From positions 2,915,501 through 2,979,500 of the forward strand of contig NC_012781.1 of NCBI RefSeq assembly GCF_000020605.1: a stretch of DNA of 64,000 nucleotides, given 5' to 3'. The notes beneath the pieces were generated by a model. It saw nothing but the letters and a program-made list of their open reading frames with translations. It was not told the origin of the DNA and ran no database searches. The translations under genes and the position numbers were made by a program. Each line of letters opens with the position of its first letter. Position 1 is the first letter of the stretch. Below are positions 1-8,078 of this stretch, piece after piece. This DNA comes from Agathobacter rectalis ATCC 33656. Its GTDB lineage: Bacteria; Bacillota; Clostridia; Lachnospirales; Lachnospiraceae.

Positions 1-50
1 AATAATTAAATTATTTGCTTTCATAAATTACCTTTTCTTTCTTCTTAAAA

Positions 51-188
51 TTAAACGAACAGGTTAGTGTATATGCTCAATACAAACGGGATACCCCAAA
101 AGACAACTACTGCTATCTCGACAAGCACTCCAATTACCTGAAACACTTTCCATATCAAGACATCCTTTTCATAAGTAAAATCAGTCAT
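51..188 (-). CDS. small single-pass membrane protein (45 aa)
   Basis: A short reading frame of 45 residues begins with MTDFTYEKD and has one hydrophobic segment from about residue 13 to 43 (QVIGVLVEIAVVVFWGIPF). A GTGGGG ribosome site lies about 8 bases before the ATG. It follows the ABC permease gene on the same strand, about 90 bases downstream, so it may be the last gene of that transporter operon. I do not recognise a family. Two-component exporter operons in Firmicutes often end in a tiny membrane protein, which is all that context suggests. It could also be chance, as it is short, but the ribosome site and hydrophobic profile argue for a real gene. Confidence 0.5.
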   Translation of the reverse strand: MTDFTYEKDVLIWKVFQVIGVLVEIAVVVFWGIPFVLSIYTNLFV

Positions 189-278
189 ACTGAATGCCCC
201 ACTACTGGTAACATTCTTTATATGTATACATTCCTCTGTCCCTATTTAAGAGTATACAAAAGAATGTGATACACTTAA

Positions 279-992
279 TTAAATTTCCATTTTTCTTGCC
301 TGACTTAACATGCTCTCAACGGCTAAAAATGTAATAATTCCCATACCAGCCAAAAGCAATATCATCGCCACTCCAGAAAAAAATGTCATAGCTACTATCT
401 GACACATTGTAACCATAATAATGCAGGATGCAACTATTGTTGCAATAACAGACTGCTTTCTGAACCCAATCCAACTCGAAGCAATACCACAAAATGCAGC
501 AATCAGAGCATAACATACTAAATATATAATACTTGTTAACATAAGTCCTAAACTTGCAATGTCATTGCCAATTGGAACTAAGCTTTCTGTTATCATGAAA
601 ACTGCGAGTACTATTGCTCCACTTATCAACATCGAACCAAATGTAAATAAAAATACTAATAGTATCTTGGTTTCCATTATTTTTTTTCGACTGATTGGAT
701 ATGAAAATAGTAAAATTGCTTTTTTCCCTCGATACTCATCCACAATAAACTTTGATGACATCGTTGCCGAGATTACAGAAAAAATTCCCATCATGACCAC
801 CAATGTCAGTCCTATTACAAAATTGTAAGAACTAAATAATTCTGCATCGCTATCCCCTGGATCAATTTTGGGTATTGCTGCCATTAAATATATAAAGCCC
901 AGTATAAAAACAGTGCCTACCTCAACAGCAATTTGATATGGTCGTAAGCTATTTCTTTCCAATTCCAGAGAAAATAATCTGTTTATTTTCAT
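279..992 (-). CDS. ABC-2 type transporter permease
   Basis: The 237-residue protein has six hydrophobic segments (about residues 20-40, 55-80, 110-132, 145-170, 182-203, 206-226) and the cytoplasmic stretch between helices 2 and 3 (FIVDEYRGKKAILLFSYPIS) typical of ABC-2 permeases of the short type. It would form the membrane channel for the ATPase encoded 4 bases upstream on the same strand. The substrate cannot be read from the sequence; relatives export peptides, antibiotics or lipids. It starts at MKINRLFSLELERN. The TetR gene further upstream and the palindromic operator before the ATPase gene suggest drug- or ligand-induced expression of both subunits. Confidence 0.85.
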   Translation of the reverse strand: MKINRLFSLELERNSLRPYQIAVEVGTVFILGFIYLMAAIPKIDPGDSDAELFSSYNFVIGLTLVVMMGIFSVISATMSSKFIVDEYRGKKAILLFSYPISRKKIMETKILLVFLFTFGSMLISGAIVLAVFMITESLVPIGNDIASLGLMLTSIIYLVCYALIAAFCGIASSWIGFRKQSVIATIVASCIIMVTMCQIVAMTFFSGVAMILLLAGMGIITFLAVESMLSQARKMEI

Positions 993-996
993 ATAC

Positions 997-1728
997 TCAC
1001 TCTCCTTGAATCGCTTTCATAAAATAATCTTCCAGTCCACCGGCATTTTGTTGTGATATATCCTGTGACTGAACCTCACGCACGATTGTTCCATTAACCA
1101 AAAAACCTATATCATCTGCAACCAATTCTACCTCAGATAGAAAATGACTGGACATCAAAATTGTGACTCCCTGTTCTGAAAGATTACGAAATAACTCTCT
1201 CATATCTCTTATTCCAACTGGATCCATTCCATTTATTGGTTCATCAAGAATTAGTAAACTTGGTTCATGTACAAGTGCTCTCGCAATAGCAAGTCTCTGA
1301 CGCATTCCCAGCGAAAAAGTAGATACATGCTGATCTGCCGAATCCTTCAACCCGACTTTTTCCAATATACTTTCAATTTTTTTGTCAGCATCTTTGCAGT
1401 CCATATACTCTAAATGTATTTTTAAATTCTTTCTTGCTGAAATGTGTTCATAAAAAACCGGAGTTTCTATTAGACTTCCTGTTCTGGCAAGAATTTCCAA
1501 GCTTTCATTTTTACAGTCCATTCCCAGAACTGTTGCCGTTCCCTGCGTGGCTGATGTTAATCCCAGCAATATCTTAAATAGTGTTGTCTTTCCCGCACCA
1601 TTTTGTCCAACCAAACAATATATCCTTCCTTTTTTTACACTCATATTGCAGCTATTTATAACCGTTTTTTTATTATAAGACTTCGATAAATTATTTGTTT
1701 TTACAATATATACATCTTTAAGTTCCAT
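997..1728 (-). CDS. ABC transporter ATP-binding protein
   Basis: This 243-residue ATPase has Walker A GQNGAGKTT (about 41-49), an ABC signature FSLGMRQRLA (about 138), Walker B LLILDEP and an H-loop in MSSHFLSE. It powers the permease encoded next to it. The start is fixed by GGAGG 6 bases before ATG. The CcmA/BcrA-like layout, with a C-terminal helical tail, is usual for ABC-2 exporters giving resistance to peptides or drugs. A perfect 19-bp palindrome sits 15 bases upstream of the start codon, where TetR binding would block transcription of the ATPase-permease pair. Confidence 0.9.
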   Translation of the reverse strand: MELKDVYIVKTNNLSKSYNKKTVINSCNMSVKKGRIYCLVGQNGAGKTTLFKILLGLTSATQGTATVLGMDCKNESLEILARTGSLIETPVFYEHISARKNLKIHLEYMDCKDADKKIESILEKVGLKDSADQHVSTFSLGMRQRLAIARALVHEPSLLILDEPINGMDPVGIRDMRELFRNLSEQGVTILMSSHFLSEVELVADDIGFLVNGTIVREVQSQDISQQNAGGLEDYFMKAIQGE

Positions 1729-1743
1729 TTAATCCTCCTTTTT

Positions 1744-1762
1744 CATACATTCCGAATGTATG
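1744..1762. promoter_or_regulatory. TetR operator, perfect 19-bp palindrome
   Basis: The site reads CATACATTCCGAATGTATG, a perfect dyad with one central base. It lies between the TetR stop and the ABC ATPase start. A degenerate copy with the same ATACATTC/ATGTAT halves lies before the TetR start, so the regulator probably controls both itself and the transporter. Confidence 0.7.
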
Positions 1763-1801
1763 TATTGATGTAAAAATAAAATAAAATTGCATAATACAAT
1801 T

Positions 1802-2428
1802 TTATTTTATTTTTACATCAATCATCGATAATATTTGGTCGTTGAATAATGGCACACCCATACGCTCAAACATCTCTTTTACAAACATCACTTTATGTTG
1901 CATTTCTTCTTCTGATGCTGGAAATACAGATGGCATTAGCCACAATTCCAACAATGGCAGGATTTCTGCCAATTCTTTCGGATACTCCGTACTAATAGAA
2001 CCATCTTCAATGCCTTCTTCAATCAGTTCATAAAACTTTGGTGACAGGTATTTTCTTTGTGATTCTATCATTCCAGCCAATATACGAGGATTCTCCAATA
2101 GTGGAATCATATTTTTTGACAATGTGGCTCGTTCTGAATCTTCCTGATTTAACATCATAGCTTTCTGAATTTTCTGCAATCCATTTAATTCATTCTGTTC
2201 TTTGACCACATTGAAAGGATTATTACTCAAAAACATCTTATCACCCAAAGCATTTATAATCTCCTCTTTGGATTTAAAATGATGATACACTGCTCCTTTG
2301 GTTAGTCCTCCTAAATTATCAACAATATCTTGAATTGTTGTTTGCTCGTATCCTTTCTCTAAGAAAAGTCTTTGTGATACTTCCAAAATCTTCTCCACTG
2401 TTAATTCTGGATACTTATTTCTTGCCAT
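1802..2428 (-). CDS. TetR/AcrR family transcriptional regulator
   Basis: A 208-residue protein with an N-terminal helix-turn-helix of TetR type (ILEVSQRLFLEKGYEQTT, then GLTKGAVYHHFKSKEE at about 42-57) and a divergent ligand-binding C-terminal half. It is likely the repressor of the ABC exporter encoded downstream on the same strand, 73 bases away, and of itself, because matching palindromes lie before both genes. The inducer is not visible from sequence. Length and the KGAVYHHFKSKEE core are standard for the family. Confidence 0.92.
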   Translation of the reverse strand: MARNKYPELTVEKILEVSQRLFLEKGYEQTTIQDIVDNLGGLTKGAVYHHFKSKEEIINALGDKMFLSNNPFNVVKEQNELNGLQKIQKAMMLNQEDSERATLSKNMIPLLENPRILAGMIESQRKYLSPKFYELIEEGIEDGSISTEYPKELAEILPLLELWLMPSVFPASEEEMQHKVMFVKEMFERMGVPLFNDQILSMIDVKIK

Positions 2429-2446
2429 ATTATCTTCACCTGCAAT

Positions 2447-2471
2447 AAATACATTCGTTATGTATGTATTT
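2447..2471. promoter_or_regulatory. second TetR-type dyad
   Basis: An imperfect dyad with halves AAATACAT and ATGTATTT lies 20-45 bases upstream of the TetR start codon. It shares the ATACATTC half-site with the perfect palindrome at 1744-1762, which supports autoregulation. Confidence 0.5.
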
Positions 2472-2535
2472 ATATCATTCTTTCTTAATCATGTCAAGTC
2501 TTTTCTTATTCTTTGATTTATAAAAGCTGTTGACT

Positions 2536-2580
2536 TATCCCCACTCAATGTATATATTATATATACATTGAGTGGGGATA
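2536..2580. repeat. perfect 20-bp inverted repeat before hicB
   Basis: Left arm TATCCCCACTCAATGTATAT (2536-2555) is matched exactly by its reverse complement at 2561-2580, with a 5-base spacer. The right arm contains the GTGGGG that also serves as ribosome site for hicB. It could be the HicB operator, or an mRNA hairpin masking the start. HicB proteins with ribbon-helix-helix tails bind such dyads. Confidence 0.7.
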
Positions 2581-2586
2581 TTATAT

Positions 2587-3009
2587 ATGAAACAGGTATA
2601 TCCAGTTATATTTACACAATTAAAGGATAAGAAAGACACCGTGCTTATTAATGTTCCTGATATGGGTATATTAACAGAGGGCTTCGGTCTGTCAGACGCT
2701 ATAGAGATGGCTCGCGATGCCATTGGGGCAAATGGAATCACATTACAGGATCTAGGCAGGGAAATTCCGGTTCCAAGTGATATTTCAGATATTGACATCA
2801 AAAATGGTACTTTTGACAAAGATGGTATTAGTCATGTTTCATTTGTGGATATAGATTTTGATGAATACCGCCGCAAGACCGACAATAAAACGGTACGAAG
2901 AAATGTCACTCTCCCTAATTGGCTTAATCAGGAAGCTGAGAAATCCCATATCAACGTATCTCGCGTTTTGCAGGAGGCTCTCATGGTAAAGCTAGGTGTA
3001 TCAAGATAA
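2587..3009 (+). CDS. hicB: HicB-family antitoxin, orphan
   Basis: From ATG at 2587 the protein has 140 residues. The N-terminal half (PVIFTQLKDKKDTVLINVPD, then GLSDAIEMARDAIG) is the RNase-H-like HicB fold, and the C-terminal end (NVTLPNWLNQEAEKSHINVS onward) resembles a ribbon-helix-helix or Arc-type DNA-binding tail. HicB normally neutralises the mRNA interferase HicA and represses their operon. No HicA-like reading frame is found on either side: upstream is TetR on the other strand and downstream a terminator followed by an alcohol dehydrogenase. I chose ATG 2587 rather than the GTG at 2572 because family proteins start with a short M-K-x-x-Y-P segment. Confidence 0.8.
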   Translation: MKQVYPVIFTQLKDKKDTVLINVPDMGILTEGFGLSDAIEMARDAIGANGITLQDLGREIPVPSDISDIDIKNGTFDKDGISHVSFVDIDFDEYRRKTDNKTVRRNVTLPNWLNQEAEKSHINVSRVLQEALMVKLGVSR

Positions 3010-3037
3010 ATAAATTTAAAAGCCAAATCAAACTAAA

Positions 3038-3074
3038 AAGAGTGCAGGTTATTTATTGGATAGCCTACACTCTT
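3038..3074. terminator. bidirectional hairpin between hicB and alcohol dehydrogenase
   Basis: Arms AAGAGTGCAGG and CCTACACTCTT pair over 10 of 11 positions around a 15-base loop, with A-rich and T-rich flanks. It sits between two convergent genes. Confidence 0.7.
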
Positions 3075-3143
3075 ATTTTGTTCTCATACATCAAAGAGAA
3101 TTTCAGTCAAATTATTAATCAAGGTATTTGCATGAACGATTGA

Positions 3144-4301
3144 TTAGAATGCTGCTCTGTAAATCTCCACAATATCGTCCTTGCTAAGCGGTACAAACGA
3201 TCCCTTTGAACCCTCGCAGGCCTTCTTTGCCATCACCTCAAAGTTCCTGTCGTCTGTGATTCCCACAGCTCTTAGATTTGCCGGAATGCCCATTGTCTCA
3301 AAGAAGAATTTCTTCAGTGCATCAATGCCTGCGTGTGCAAGTGCATAGTCATCATCACCGGAAAGTCCCCAGACATTTTTTGCAAACTCCACAAACATCG
3401 GAAGTGTGTCGTCATTTAGTATGTGCTCCATCCACGCCGGTGTGAGTATTGCAAGTCCCTCTCCGTGGGTAATATCATAGAAAGCGCTCAGCTCATGCTC
3501 CATAGGATGTACGCACCATGCCGGTGAACAGCCGTCACCCACAACACCGTTGATTGCATGGGTGCCTGCCCACATCAGGTTGGCTCTGGCCTCGTAGTTG
3601 TCAGGCTGTGCGAGGGCAACCGGTCCATTTTTAATCATTGTACGTAACAATCCCTCTGCCATAAATTTCTGGCAGTCAGCATTCTCCATAGAAAAATAAT
3701 TCTCCATTGTATGGCTCATCATATCTGCGGTTCCTGCTGCAGTCTGTTTTTTTGATACCGAAAAAGTATATTCAGGATTTAATATTGACATAGTTGGCAC
3801 CATATACGGCGATCCTGTTCCCCACTTTTCATTTTTAGACATATCAGAGATAACAGCAAAAGGATCCATCTCTGTTCCGGTTGCGGAAAGAGTAAGCACA
3901 TCAAATATCGGAAGTGCCGCCTTGACCTTCGAGCCATCAAGCACCAAATCCCATGCATCACCATCATACTTTGCACCTGCTGCAACAACCTTTGAGCAAT
4001 CGATTGTACTGCCGCCACCTATTGCAAGCACCATGTCGATACCCTCATTTTTACAGATTTCAACACCCTTTCTGACTGTCTCAATCTTTGGGTTTGGCTC
4101 CACTCCGCTAAGCTCAAACACGGTCAGCCCCGCATCCTTAAGGATTTTCATTGCGGTATCGTAGAGACCGTTTTTCTTTATAGAGCCGCCTCCGTACACC
4201 AAAAGCACCTTGCTGCCATATGCCTTGAGCTCTGATAAGCTCGAAATGGTATCCTTTCCGAAATGAATCTTTGTTGGAATGTTGAATGTAAAATTGTACA
4301 T
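3144..4301 (-). CDS. iron-containing alcohol dehydrogenase (YqhD/BdhA type)
   Basis: The 385-residue protein is full length for group III metal-dependent alcohol dehydrogenases. It shows the NAD(P)-binding GGGS at 37-40 and GGGSTIDCSK at about 95-104, and the metal ligands of the family at D193, H197, H265 and H279 (in HPMEHE and ITHGEG). Such enzymes reduce aldehydes, including butyraldehyde, with NADPH or NADH. In a fermenting gut bacterium it would dispose of reducing power or detoxify aldehydes. It lies 15 bases downstream of a flavodoxin gene on the same strand, probably one operon. Cofactor preference cannot be decided from these motifs alone. Confidence 0.92.
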   Translation of the reverse strand: MYNFTFNIPTKIHFGKDTISSLSELKAYGSKVLLVYGGGSIKKNGLYDTAMKILKDAGLTVFELSGVEPNPKIETVRKGVEICKNEGIDMVLAIGGGSTIDCSKVVAAGAKYDGDAWDLVLDGSKVKAALPIFDVLTLSATGTEMDPFAVISDMSKNEKWGTGSPYMVPTMSILNPEYTFSVSKKQTAAGTADMMSHTMENYFSMENADCQKFMAEGLLRTMIKNGPVALAQPDNYEARANLMWAGTHAINGVVGDGCSPAWCVHPMEHELSAFYDITHGEGLAILTPAWMEHILNDDTLPMFVEFAKNVWGLSGDDDYALAHAGIDALKKFFFETMGIPANLRAVGITDDRNFEVMAKKACEGSKGSFVPLSKDDIVEIYRAAF

Positions 4302-4316
4302 ACATAATACCTCCTG

Positions 4317-4817
4317 CTAAATAATAATATTTTTTAATCTCTCCAAATCATCTGAATCAGGATGTGATAAAGCCTTGTCAAAATTTTCAATCAGCGCATC
4401 AATATTATCCGGATGCTCCGGGTTTTCTTTCATTTTCACATAGCGCTCCCGCACAGACTGTGGCATTTTGCCCTGACACATATACTCTCCTACAATGGTG
4501 TTGCTTGAATCAATGGTGCTTTTAACATTGCCAAGAATCCTTTGAAAATATGCATCACTTCCTCCAAAACCGGCTGTTCCGAACAGAAATATCTTTTTAT
4601 TTTTCAATTTAGATAAGAAATCTAATGTATCGCTATCCGCGTTTCCCTTGTCCGTCCAAAATCCAATGTATAGCAATTCGGATTCTATCCCACTGGCATC
4701 AGCCGTGCCAAAATAATCACAGCTCTCCTTTGGTAGTATTTCATGAATTTTATCAGCCAGCTTACGTGTGTTGCCGGTCATACTACTGAATATTATTGAA
4801 TAATTTTCGTTGTGCAT
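4317..4817 (-). CDS. flavodoxin family protein
   Basis: A 166-residue flavodoxin-like protein with the FMN phosphate loop SSMTGNTRKLA at about 11-21 and aromatic/glycine loops GFWTDKG (about 53) and GTAGFGGSDAY (about 80) that flank the isoalloxazine ring. It carries electrons between redox partners in the cytoplasm. The WTDKG loop and length are those of the Flavodoxin_3-like group common in Clostridia, of which one branch (BilS) serves bile pigment reduction; no reductase partner of that kind is present here. Its operon partner is the iron alcohol dehydrogenase 15 bases downstream. Confidence 0.85.
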   Translation of the reverse strand: MHNENYSIIFSSMTGNTRKLADKIHEILPKESCDYFGTADASGIESELLYIGFWTDKGNADSDTLDFLSKLKNKKIFLFGTAGFGGSDAYFQRILGNVKSTIDSSNTIVGEYMCQGKMPQSVRERYVKMKENPEHPDNIDALIENFDKALSHPDSDDLERLKNIII

Positions 4818-4855
4818 GTAATATCCTCCTTTAAATTGAACTAATATTTAGGTAT

Positions 4856-5674
4856 TTAGACTTTAAATTCATCTTCATGTTTTTTGAAGAAATTATAAAA
4901 ATATCGTACATTATCCAAATCACTCCATTTTGTAACATCATACTCTTTCGTATCAAGATTGTATATTTTAGCATTTAATGTTCCAAGCATAAATGGTGAA
5001 TGCGTTGCAATAATAAACTGGCATTCTAACAACCTTGCCATTTTATTAATTTCCTCTGCTAACATAACCTGATTCGCAGGTGAAAGCGAAACTTCCGGTT
5101 CATCCAACAAATATAATGCATCTGGTTGTAAATACTCCTCAAAATATTGCATTGATGTCTCTCCGTTAGAATATTTTTCCTGTGCAAATTTTATATATTC
5201 TTCCTGCTTACACCCTTCTTTAGATGCTAAAAATTTTTTTGCTTCAAGTAAAGACATACCTCTCTTAACGTAATCATACTCCATGCCATCTGATAATATC
5301 TGCTTTTGTTGTATCTTCTTAATCTCATACAATATATCTTCACTTTTAATATATCGGCTGTTTTCCGGTAATTTATTTATTGTATTTCCATAATCATCTT
5401 CCCCCAAAGTATAGAAACATTCTCTGGAAAACGAACCACAGTAATCAACGCTTCCAAATGAATTGCTCGTTGCATATTCTTTCCCTTTTAGTTGTAAGCA
5501 ATTGGCTATAATATTTAAAAGTGTTGATTTACCTGAGCCATTGTTCCCATAAAGTACAGTGATAGGTCTAAAAACAAATGGTTCAATATACTTATCCCGG
5601 AATACATTGTAGGGATAAATATTAGGATTATTCACTTTTCTTTTACTTAATCTAAAACTACTTAAATATATCAT
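4856..5674 (-). CDS. AAA family ATPase (ABC/OLD-like, stand-alone)
   Basis: The 272-residue protein has Walker A YGNNGSGKST at about 42-51, a late Walker B LYLLDEPEVSLSP at about 187-199, and a following FIIATHSPFM switch region. This is the AAA_21/AAA_23 layout of small SMC-like ATPases, with a helical insert between the Walker motifs. Such proteins occur in nucleic-acid-related defence systems, often with a partner nuclease, but also as single genes. No nuclease is encoded beside it. A 62-codon frame overlaps its start by four bases (ATGA), which would couple translation. Confidence 0.8.
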   Translation of the reverse strand: MIYLSSFRLSKRKVNNPNIYPYNVFRDKYIEPFVFRPITVLYGNNGSGKSTLLNIIANCLQLKGKEYATSNSFGSVDYCGSFSRECFYTLGEDDYGNTINKLPENSRYIKSEDILYEIKKIQQKQILSDGMEYDYVKRGMSLLEAKKFLASKEGCKQEEYIKFAQEKYSNGETSMQYFEEYLQPDALYLLDEPEVSLSPANQVMLAEEINKMARLLECQFIIATHSPFMLGTLNAKIYNLDTKEYDVTKWSDLDNVRYFYNFFKKHEDEFKV

Positions 5675-5859
5675 ATCTTTTCATTATCCCTTTCCTGATA
5701 AAAGAGCTCCAACACCATTATTTCTCGAATATGTGAAAATGAAGGATTATTCACTAATACATCTGGTTTAGTTATGAATTGGTGAGACACTGTCACACTT
5801 TTTCCAAAATCTTGTGCAGTATTTATATAACTAATTTTTAAGTATTTCCTTATTTTCAA
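5671..5859 (-). CDS. short hypothetical protein coupled to AAA ATPase
   Basis: A 62-residue frame ends in ATGA shared with the start of the ATPase. The only start in frame near the 5' end is TTG, and no ribosome site precedes it, so support is weak. The product has no recognisable motif. It may be the decayed 3' end of a longer gene or a real small upstream gene. Confidence 0.25.
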   Translation of the reverse strand: MKIRKYLKISYINTAQDFGKSVTVSHQFITKPDVLVNNPSFSHIREIMVLELFYQERDNEKI

Positions 5860-5903
5860 ATGACAAACACATTATATTAAAGATTTTGATCAATCCGATT
5901 TTC

Positions 5904-6215
5904 CTATCTATACTCAACGATTTCTTCCAATGGTTTCCTTGGTCTTTTAGCCGGAGCTTCATAGGCAAAGCCAACAGCAACAATTCCTGTCAACTGGCTG
6001 GCTGTTCCGATAAAATCCATCAACTCATTGTAGGCAAAGCAAGTATTGGCAATCCATAAGGTACCTAATCCATATCCCGTTGCCGTGAGAATCATATTTT
6101 CAATTGCCGCACCTATGGACAGTGAATCACAAATTTCAACGATTCGTTTCTCATCAATTTGTCTGAGCGCTGCCTCAACCGTATCTTCTAGTCCACTTTC
6201 TTCTCCTAAAATCAT
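5904..6215 (-). pseudogene. nitroreductase family protein, C-terminal fragment
   Basis: The 103 residues match only the C-terminal half of the nitroreductase fold: the segment SIGAAIENMILTATGYGLGT followed by LWIANTC and the GFAYEAPAKRPRKPLEEIVEYR tail are typical of FMN-dependent NADH-dehydrogenase-like nitroreductases. The N-terminal FMN-binding RRSIR region is absent, and upstream sequence to 6325 codes for none of it. The ATG has only a weak upstream site. It is most likely a decayed gene; a short functional protein is less likely since the flavin site is missing. Confidence 0.7.
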
Positions 6216-6325
6216 ATATGCCTATTATATAATTCTTTTGAAACGATTACAAGCAAAGAAAGATACCGCTTACGATTGCCGAAAAAAGAAAGGCTATATT
6301 TTCTTTCACCCCTATCTGTCAATAG

Positions 6326-6787
6326 TTAGCTGATTCTCAAATGTTCGCTAACTGATTCATAAAACTTAAACAATGGAATGTCTTTATAGTCTATTCCTTC
6401 ATCCAAGTCTTCTGAATATAACAAAAGGGGGCTTTTAGAAGTGTTTTTCATGTCTATATGTAAACACAATACATTTATAAAAAAATAATCGAAATAATGA
6501 ATTTCACACTTTATTACATCTTGATATTCATATTTATTCCCATTAATATAGAAGAAATCTTCATATATCTCATACTCAAATTCCTTTATGAATAATTTCC
6601 TTGTTGCTTTTTGATAAATATATGCTATTCCTACAATCATAAGTGCATTCATAAAAATAAATGGAAATCCATTTATATTCAAGAACAACCTATTAATTGA
6701 ATATTCCTCAGCAAATACTACCACAATTAACACCAAGAAAAATATAGAAAATCTACCAAATAAGTGCTGTATTTTTATCGTTTTCAT
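6326..6787 (-). CDS. hypothetical two-helix membrane protein
   Basis: A 153-residue protein with hydrophobic segments near residues 12-30 and 38-56, followed by a soluble domain of about 95 residues rich in aromatic and charged residues (YEIYEDFFYINGNKYEYQDV). The layout resembles small PH-domain-like membrane proteins, but no family is certain. Its start overlaps the stop of the upstream gene by four bases, so the two are translated together. Both lie at the downstream end of the bacteriocin region and could be immunity functions; that is inference from position only. Confidence 0.55.
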   Translation of the reverse strand: MKTIKIQHLFGRFSIFFLVLIVVVFAEEYSINRLFLNINGFPFIFMNALMIVGIAYIYQKATRKLFIKEFEYEIYEDFFYINGNKYEYQDVIKCEIHYFDYFFINVLCLHIDMKNTSKSPLLLYSEDLDEGIDYKDIPLFKFYESVSEHLRIS

Positions 6788-7359
6788 ATAATACCTCCTC
6801 GTATTTGCATAGTAACCAATGTTCCAAATCCATTTTCCTTTTCTACTATATACTTCTTATCAATTTTTCGTTCAAAGCAGGCAAATTCCTTTTTACTGAA
6901 AAATAACATAGTCAATGTAATTTCTTCATCTTTTGATTTCGATATTGTGATCCATGTCTTATGATAACAATCAAGACCTAGAATTTTCTGAAGGTTTTCT
7001 TTTAGTCTGGCACTATTTTTTATTTGATTTACTTCCTTGTTAAGCACTAATACAAATCCTATATTTCCAAATAAACTGTAGATATCCATATTTTTTCTAT
7101 CAGAAAACCATATTATTGGTGTAAAAATAGCCAACAACATACATGCTGCTAAATTTAAGGATATAAAATCAGCACTTACATTTATATCTAGTGCTAATAT
7201 TACTAATAAACACGCCCATGAAAGTATATTCACAGCTGCCAATATCTTCCACAAAATATTAATTCTTTTCGTCTTTACTAAATAGTATCCCGCAATAAAA
7301 ATAAGAGCTATGTACATTCCTTCAACAATCTCTTTATTCAAATTCATTACTCCCTTCAT
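6784..7359 (-). CDS. hypothetical four-helix membrane protein
   Basis: A 191-residue protein with four hydrophobic segments in its first 95 residues and a basic soluble tail (KEVNQIKNSARLKENLQKIL and a KSKDEEITLTMLFFSKKEFA strand pair). No family recognised. The start may be the second ATG at residue 5, preceded by AAGGGAG. It overlaps the next gene by ATGA. A pair of 13-bp direct repeats lies 24-56 bases upstream and may be a LytTR operator, which would tie it to the peptide regulons nearby. Confidence 0.55.
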   Translation of the reverse strand: MKGVMNLNKEIVEGMYIALIFIAGYYLVKTKRINILWKILAAVNILSWACLLVILALDINVSADFISLNLAACMLLAIFTPIIWFSDRKNMDIYSLFGNIGFVLVLNKEVNQIKNSARLKENLQKILGLDCYHKTWITISKSKDEEITLTMLFFSKKEFACFERKIDKKYIVEKENGFGTLVTMQIRGGII

Positions 7360-7382
7360 GCACTTTAAAATTAATAAAGTAG

Positions 7383-7415
7383 GTCACGAACGACACTTTC
7401 TTGTCATGAACGGCA
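7383..7415. promoter_or_regulatory. direct repeats, period 20 (LytTR-type operator candidate)
   Basis: GTCACGAACGACA (7383-7395) and GTCATGAACGGCA (7403-7415) match at 11 of 13 positions and start 20 bases apart. On the minus strand they read TGCCGTTCATGAC and TGTCGTTCGTGAC, with the CGTT core found in sites of AgrA/ComE/LytTR regulators. They lie just upstream of the two-gene membrane protein operon. Confidence 0.4.
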
Positions 7416-7432
7416 TGTTTTTACCTTGCTTT

Positions 7433-7933
7433 TTAAAAATATTCAATTGCCATACCATTATGTTTTTTTACAAGAAAACTGTTAAAAACTATTATTTCAA
7501 TAGGTAACACCGCTAAAATGATATACGAAAAGATACGTGTTATTAATGGCAATCCCATAAACATTGACGGATACAACATTCTAACCACTATTTCAATAAT
7601 AATTAATATCGCTCCCAACAAAATTCTCCCCTTTTTAAACAATATATCTATTTTGTCCCAATAATTTGTTTCTTCACTGAATTCTCTATAACGCCATTCA
7701 CTTTGAATGATTCCAATTAACATTCCACCGAAAATCACAAATGGATAATATGGATGCTCTCCACTAGCAATTGTTGCCACCACAAAAAATAGATCAATCA
7801 CACCTGTGATTAAGTGAATTATTTTCCGGCTCCATCCATTCAAGCGAAAAAACAATGTATATTCTCCAATTAAAAAATTAAGGGGAATCAGGATCGTAAT
7901 AAGTCCTGACTTTTCGAAATTCAAGTATTCCAT
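7433..7933 (-). CDS. hypothetical membrane protein, possible immunity protein
   Basis: A 166-residue protein with about five hydrophobic segments (residues 10-27, 36-57, 63-80, 103-122, 128-152) and no recognised motif. The start MEYLNFEKSG has AGAGG 8 bases upstream. It is the next gene downstream of the remnant of the exporter start at 7982-8068 on the same strand, so it belongs to the bacteriocin region by position. Multi-pass proteins of this size next to bacteriocin precursors are often immunity proteins, but nothing in the sequence proves this one is. Confidence 0.5.
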   Translation of the reverse strand: MEYLNFEKSGLITILIPLNFLIGEYTLFFRLNGWSRKIIHLITGVIDLFFVVATIASGEHPYYPFVIFGGMLIGIIQSEWRYREFSEETNYWDKIDILFKKGRILLGAILIIIEIVVRMLYPSMFMGLPLITRIFSYIILAVLPIEIIVFNSFLVKKHNGMAIEYF

Positions 7934-7981
7934 ATCACTTACCTCTTATATAAGATGATTAAATGGTCAAAAGGTATCATC

Positions 7982-8068
7982 GATGCATGGCCGCTGCACA
8001 GTCTGTTGCATCATGCTGCTTTATAAATGTGTATCGCATTGTTTCCCTTTCGTATGCTATATATTAAA
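7982..8068 (-). pseudogene. remnant of the 5' end of the bacteriocin exporter gene
   Basis: About 85 bases are nearly identical to 12787-12870, covering the ribosome site and the first codons of the C39-peptidase exporter (the part coding for MRYTFIKQHDATDCAAAC). The frame stops being exporter-like immediately downstream. It marks the downstream edge of a duplicated or recombined segment that holds the cassettes between 8.0 and 12.8 kb. Confidence 0.85.
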
Positions 8069-8078
8069 AGCTTATTTT

